From: Torreya grandis | Lineage: Eukaryota > Streptophyta > Pinopsida > Cupressales > Taxaceae | Length of the DNA stretch: 64,000 nucleotides | Assembly (NCBI GenBank): GCA_037957365.1 | Contig: JARHVA010000157.1 | Span: forward strand, 4,126,001 to 4,190,000 | Direction: 5' to 3' | Shown: positions 59,842-64,000 of the stretch, piece by piece | Layout: each line of letters opens with the position of its first letter | How positions within the stretch are numbered: position 1 is the first letter of the stretch | Notes under the pieces: generated by a model | The model's database searches: none | What the model was told of the DNA's origin: nothing | What the model saw: the letters and a program-made list of their open reading frames with translations, nothing else | Translations under genes and position numbers: made by a program

Positions 59842-60345
59842 TGTTAGGATAAATTAAAACCTATATCTATTCCCAAATTGCATACAAGAAAAATTATGAA
59901 ATGAATTAATCAAACATTCAAAAAATAAACATAAACATGCACATAACAAGAGATGCCATATTTAACATGGTTCACCTAAAAATGGGCTACATCTACCAAA
60001 ATTGTCAAGTATATTATTTATAACAATACAAGGGAGAAACAAAATCCTGTAACAAACCCTGTTACACCTCTATACCTTTTTTGCCTCCCTTCTGTGTACA
60101 ATATTTCATTAAATTTTCACACATACATATCAGCCATATATCAATAAATTTTAGGGTAAAAACACCTAAACATAACCTCTGCCATCAAATTTGGAAACCT
60201 TTAATCAATGGCCTAGATTGACTATGAAATTACAATTTAATAAGGCAATTTTAATTAAAAAAATCTCTAGGGTGCACGGCCCATAGACCCCCCACTGGGG
60301 GGGTTATCCCCTTAAACCCCCCCTTGTGCCATTAGGGATTCAAAG
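59842..60345. mobile_element. Copia-like LTR fragment inserted in element 5
   Basis: The element 5 reading is interrupted here. The insert begins TGTTAGGATAAATT and contains ACATGGTTCACC followed by TGGGCTACATC, a motif pair familiar from Copia-type LTRs of plants. Near its end is a GC-rich hairpin (CCCCCCACTGGGGGGG). A small GGGATTCAAAGAAT duplication lies at the right edge (60335-60370). I did not find a clear TSD, so solo LTR versus fragment is open. Confidence 0.45.
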
Positions 60346-60369
60346 AATGGGATTCAAAGAATGGGATCC

Positions 60370-61000
60370 AAACCCAGTTGAAATAACATCAAAATTTCAA
60401 CCTCTAATCTTGGAAGATAATTAGGCTCCACACCTAACATATACTTAGCTTCTAAATGCTTGTACAACTCATATGGTTGTAAATATTCACAAATAGTCAC
60501 CTCCATCTCAGAATAGGGGAACTTGATACATTGGTATAATGTGGAAGGTATGGCCTAAATTTCATGTATCCATGGCCAGTGCATTAACAAGTTATATGAT
60601 AAATAAAGATCTAACACATGGAAAACCATGTCATGGGTCAAAGGCCCAATGATGACTAGAAAATAAATTGCTCTTTATGATTCCCTTTCTTCATTATCAT
60701 AGGCTTTGATGGTAATTATATCTAACTAAAGTTTAATTGACATGTATCCACTATGCTTGACTAACCTTAAAGACACAATGTTATAACATGATCTACTGTC
60801 AATGAGGACATGTTTAACCTTGTGTCAAGTTATGATAACTTTGATATATAATAGGTTATTATGGAGAGGTGCAAGGGTTTGACATATCACTTTGGTTGAA
60901 GGTTAATTGATAGATAGGATATAATTTTCCTACCAAGGCATGGAATTTATTTGGCATAATATCATTAAGCACTTGGGATTGGCTTAGAAGTTAAGTAAGG
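60370..61000 (-). pseudogene. Element 5 aspartic protease
   Basis: The minus strand reads APLHNNLLYI, then KHVLIDSRSCYNIVSL, with DSRS at 60789-60800 in place of the usual D(S/G)GS, then HVLDLYLSYNLLM and WPWIHEI (about 60580-60630), then IPSTLYQCIKFPYSEMEVTI. The LSYNLLLGRPWIH and STxHQCIKFP patterns are typical of Tat proteases. Gly at the active site appears changed to Arg by one transition. Confidence 0.78.
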
Positions 61001-61539
61001 ATTTTTGTATGGATAGCAAAGGTACATAAAACATCTAAAATAGAGATCTATGTTGGCATATTTTGTAATTGTTCCATAATATCATATGTATACTCCTTTA
61101 CATAGGTAATTGGCTTGTTTTTGGCTAGCATGGGGTGCTTGGATAGGCTCATCAATAGAAGGACATTACGATAATAGAATGGTAACTTTTAATCATCAAG
61201 TTATAAGTATGCTATCCAGATTGGGTAATAGACCACTATAATTATAAGGAAGGCTTGGGATGGTAATCCATGGGTATGGTGAGCTTGGATGCCCACATGA
61301 ACCATAGGAGGATCACCGGCATAAAGAGATAAATGGGCATTGTTTAGTAATGCTCTTTGGTAATTAGCTATTGGTCTTGGGTTAATAGTAATGGTGGCTA
61401 TATGATTGTCCATGATATGTCCTGAAACTTTGTCGTAGTCATGTGAGATGGCATAATAAGCCCCTTGGTTATTATTTTAACCTTGGTTCATACCATTATG
61501 TGGTTATGGTTGCCATCATTGTTGTTATTTTTTTTATTT

Positions 61540-61580
61540 ATGTTTTTGTTGTTGTTGTGGTGGTGGTGGTGGTGGCGGCC
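61540..61580. repeat. GTT/GGT trinucleotide run coding poly-Gln/poly-Pro in gag
   Basis: The plus strand reads GTTGTTGTTGTGGTGGTGG with further GGT units. On the minus strand, in the gag frame, this is a run of proline codons followed by glutamine codons. Confidence 0.8.
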
Positions 61581-63290
61581 TATGGTAATGTTGATTTTGA
61601 TTATTGGCATTATGTTGTGGAAAATGGTTCTAATAAATGCCTAGGCTTTGATTAGAAGTATGGGCCCTATTATCCAACTCAATTTTTCCATTTTCTAACA
61701 TGTTATTTATGAGGTGTTTTAATTGCATACACCAATGTATGGAATGTCCTTTGATTTGATGATAGTCACGAAACTTATGCTCTTTATACTAGTCAAGGAA
61801 ATGAACACCCTCAAGTGATGGTTTGGGAATGGGCTAACTAATAAGATTAGAAATAAATAGTTTTTGAAACATGGATTTAATGGGATCCCCTAGGTCACTA
61901 AAAATTCTTTTTACAGGTGGTCTTACTCTTGGTTGAGGCATTTACAGAGGAGGAGATAGGATTAATTGCATTTTTAGAATTGTTTACATATGTGGATCTG
62001 GTTGAGCAAATGGTGTTTGCATTGTTTAGATGTGGCATGACTCAGTAACTTCATTACCTACAACATTATTGTTATGGTTATAAACGTTAGGCTTCTCAAA
62101 AGTATTAGCTTGGGCTAACATAGGACGTTACATTTGAATTAGGTTTTGATTATGGTTTTAGCACTATATTTTGTCTCTAATTTTGGTCTTAGTATTGGTT
62201 TTGGCTTTGGTTATGAGTGTATAACTTGATTACCCCTTTCTTGATAAGGGCCTTCTCAATATGTAGGACTTTGTCTATAATCTCCTCAAAAGTGTGGGCA
62301 CACTAAAGATCTAAGTGATATGATATATCACTTTGTAAATTATGGGTAAACATTTCAGCCAACTATGTATTTGTTAGATTATGCATGAAGCAGCTATAAA
62401 ATTCCCTCCATAATTATAATAGCTTGAGAAACTCTCACCAGGACTCTATTCAGTTTGACCTAAATCCACCATAGTAATCTCATACTTGAGATTATAATAA
62501 AAGTGTTGCACAAATTTATCTGATAGGTCATCAAAGTCTAGTATAGGGTTCTTCACAAGTTGGATTAGCCACTCCAAGGCCCATTTAGCTAGACTACATA
62601 GAAAAAGGAGAAGAAAATAGATAACACTATATGCCACTAGTTAGCAAGTAACATAGAATTCCTTTAGATGTTCTTTCAGGTCACCTTTTCCTTTGTATTT
62701 TTTAAACTTTGGTAGCTCAAAACTTGGGGGAAATGGTATATGAAGATAGTCCATATTAAAAGGGTATGAGCATATTTCATTCAATTTAAACTTATTTTCT
62801 TGTTTTCTAATCTGAATAGCTATAATTACATCATTCATTTGTTGTAGATATTGGGCTAGGAATATGTATGGTATAGATGATACAAATGGTTTTGGTTGGA
62901 TGTTCCAATGTGGATTACTTTGACTAAGGTAAAATGGGGGAATATAGGACTAAGGAATGTTTGCTTGGTTAGTCACCTGGTCAAAAATATGCATTCATTG
63001 GTTAGGGTTATATTACTGGTATGGTATTTGTTAGTAAGAATTGGGGTTAGGATTGATATTTAGGATTTGATTTAGAGGGAATTGTGTCCTATATTGAATT
63101 ATTTAGTGTTGGGGAATGAATTGTATGGCATGGATTTTGAAGGGAACTTATTGTTCGCTAGTCAAACTTTACTGTATATGTTTTTGGTTGAAGACATGTA
63201 AAAATTATTGCATGTATGTATGTGTTGTGGATAATGTATATGTTGGAATTGAGGTAAATGTTTCCTAGTATATATTCATTGGATTTTATG

Positions 63291-63416
63291 CACTTGATGT
63301 TGGTTAAACACTTGTTATTGGTTAGGTACTTGTTATATATTAGGCACTTGTTATTGGTTTGGCATTTGTTGTAAATTAGGCACTTGTTGTTGGTTTGGAA
63401 TTTGTTGTTTATTGGA
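63291..63416. repeat. 18-bp minisatellite (7 units) within gag N-terminus
   Basis: Seven consecutive 18-base units of the form CACTTGTTATTGGTTAGG start at 63291, 63309, 63327, 63345, 63363, 63381 and 63399. On the minus strand each encodes six residues of the pattern P-N-x-Q-Q-V, with some Gln codons turned into TAA. Unit length is a multiple of three, keeping the frame. Confidence 0.88.
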
Positions 63417-64000
63417 CACAAGATGTTGTTGATTTGGAAACATTTAAGGTGGTTGGTTTACCACTTGTTGTGGTGGCATGTTTGTCTAAAGCTGTTGAGG
63501 TGGAGTGTTTGTCACTACCTATGATGAAGAGGTATTCAATGGTGGTTGATTACTTACTCCTTGTTGTATGTTTGAGGAAGTAGATGGACATGGAAGAATA
63601 GTTGACTATTGTTAACTACATGTACCTACCCCTATTATTGATATCATATTGATGTACTTGAAGTGGGGATATGATGGGAATTATTGGGTGGGGTGTTTCT
63701 TGGTATATTGGTCTATACTTAGTGTGGATTAGGGAACACTGATGTGTTATATATTACATTTTTAAGAGGGGTTCCTAAAGATTATGTCAATTTGTATTCA
63801 TTTAGAGTAACATTAAATATGTCTTCAAGTAGCATAGTTTGAACAAATAGATCCGTATGTGCATTGGAAGAACCTACCAAAAAAATTTGTATTGTATTTG
63901 ATGGATCTAACTCTATAAGTAGCATGTTCAAAATAGTCATGGCATTGAATTTCCTAGCTAGGTTTAGATAATTTTGACATGCCTATTTCACTTGCACAAG

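Larger units (their letters stand above)
55265..64000 (-). mobile_element. Element 5: Tat-type Ty3/gypsy retrotransposon internal region (runs off right edge)
   Basis: On the minus strand gag (64000-61000), protease (~60800), RT (~58200-57700), RNase H (~57500-57250), a second RNase H (~57000-56650) and integrase (56390-55270) follow in order. The RT lead-in CINFCNINKACPKEEFPLP and the second RNase H after the first are hallmarks of the Tat lineage. Every domain is interrupted by stops and shifts. The 5' LTR lies beyond 64000. A Copia-like LTR fragment interrupts it at about 59842-60345. Confidence 0.85.
61001..64000 (-). pseudogene. Element 5 Gag (incomplete at right edge)
   Basis: Going 5' to 3' on the minus strand: the N-terminal part is readable from the window edge (LARKFNAMTILNMLL, GSSNAHTDLFVQ); a [PN-x-QQV]n repeat lies at 63291-63416; the capsid domain contains PFPPSFELPKFKKYKGKGD and EHLKEFYVTC (62641-62838), then WALEWL and FDDLSDKFVQHF (62446-62637); a zinc-knuckle region contains FRDYHQIKGHSIHWC (about 61730-61780), with one Cys apparently lost; then comes a proline- then glutamine-rich tract encoded by a (CCA)n(CAA)n run near 61540-61578. 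Numerous stops (TAA, TAG, TGA) interrupt it. The start codon is outside the window. Confidence 0.8.

Noticed and set aside
63291..63416. Regularly spaced short repeats resembling a CRISPR array
   Set aside because: The 18-bp units are contiguous with no spacers, and they encode an in-frame Gag hexapeptide repeat in a plant retrotransposon.
1..64000. Host protein-coding gene
   Set aside because: No exon-like conserved sequence outside retrotransposon domains was recognised on either strand.

Overview
The window looks like intergenic DNA from a plant with a large genome, perhaps a gymnosperm; that last point is inference from the huge nested long-LTR retrotransposons and the lack of host genes. 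I find no intact host gene, rRNA, functional tRNA or CRISPR array. Almost everything I can identify is a retrotransposon in an advanced state of decay. Most in-frame stops are TAA, TAG or TGA where related proteins would have Gln or Arg, the pattern left by C-to-T deamination of methylated DNA. Coding assignments come from my own translations, read through stops and frameshifts, so domain edges are approximate.

Layout. (a) 1-1824 and 23295-23885: remnant of an older LTR element (element 0) with an internal ~600-bp tandem duplication. (b) 1825-23294: element 1, a 21.5-kb minus-strand Ty3/gypsy element with ~7-kb LTRs, TSD CTACC, and a gag-PR-RNase H-RT-RNase H-IN internal region. Each LTR carries its own degraded ~1,000-codon reading frame. 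(c) 23886-30734: unassigned AT-rich DNA, with an LTR-like start at 27021. (d) 30735-50800: an old plus-strand chromovirus-like gypsy pol (element 4), cut in two places inside its integrase. One insert is element 3 (31693-40780), a minus-strand non-autonomous LTR element whose left LTR is itself interrupted by a non-LTR retrotransposon (32723-35960). The other is element 2 (41192-50384), a gag-only relative of element 1. (e) 51065-51464: a tRNA-like sequence, short tandem repeats and a TA microsatellite, possibly a SINE. (f) 51465-55264: unassigned, probably LTR/3' UTR of element 5. (g) 55265-64000: element 5, a minus-strand Tat-type gypsy gag-pol running off the right edge, interrupted by a Copia-like LTR fragment near 59842-60345.

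Insertion order. Element 1 landed in element 0. Elements 3 and 2 landed independently about 0.4 kb apart in element 4's integrase. The LINE landed in element 3. Elements 1 and 2 share LTR termini, 3' UTR and gag, so element 2 was probably mobilised by element 1-type proteins (inference).

Most worth a second look: the long reading frame inside element 1's LTRs, which is largely absent from element 2's LTRs; the extra RNase H domain between protease and RT in element 1, whereas element 5 has it after RT; and the small Tyr/Gln-rich plus acidic protein that is the only product of element 3.
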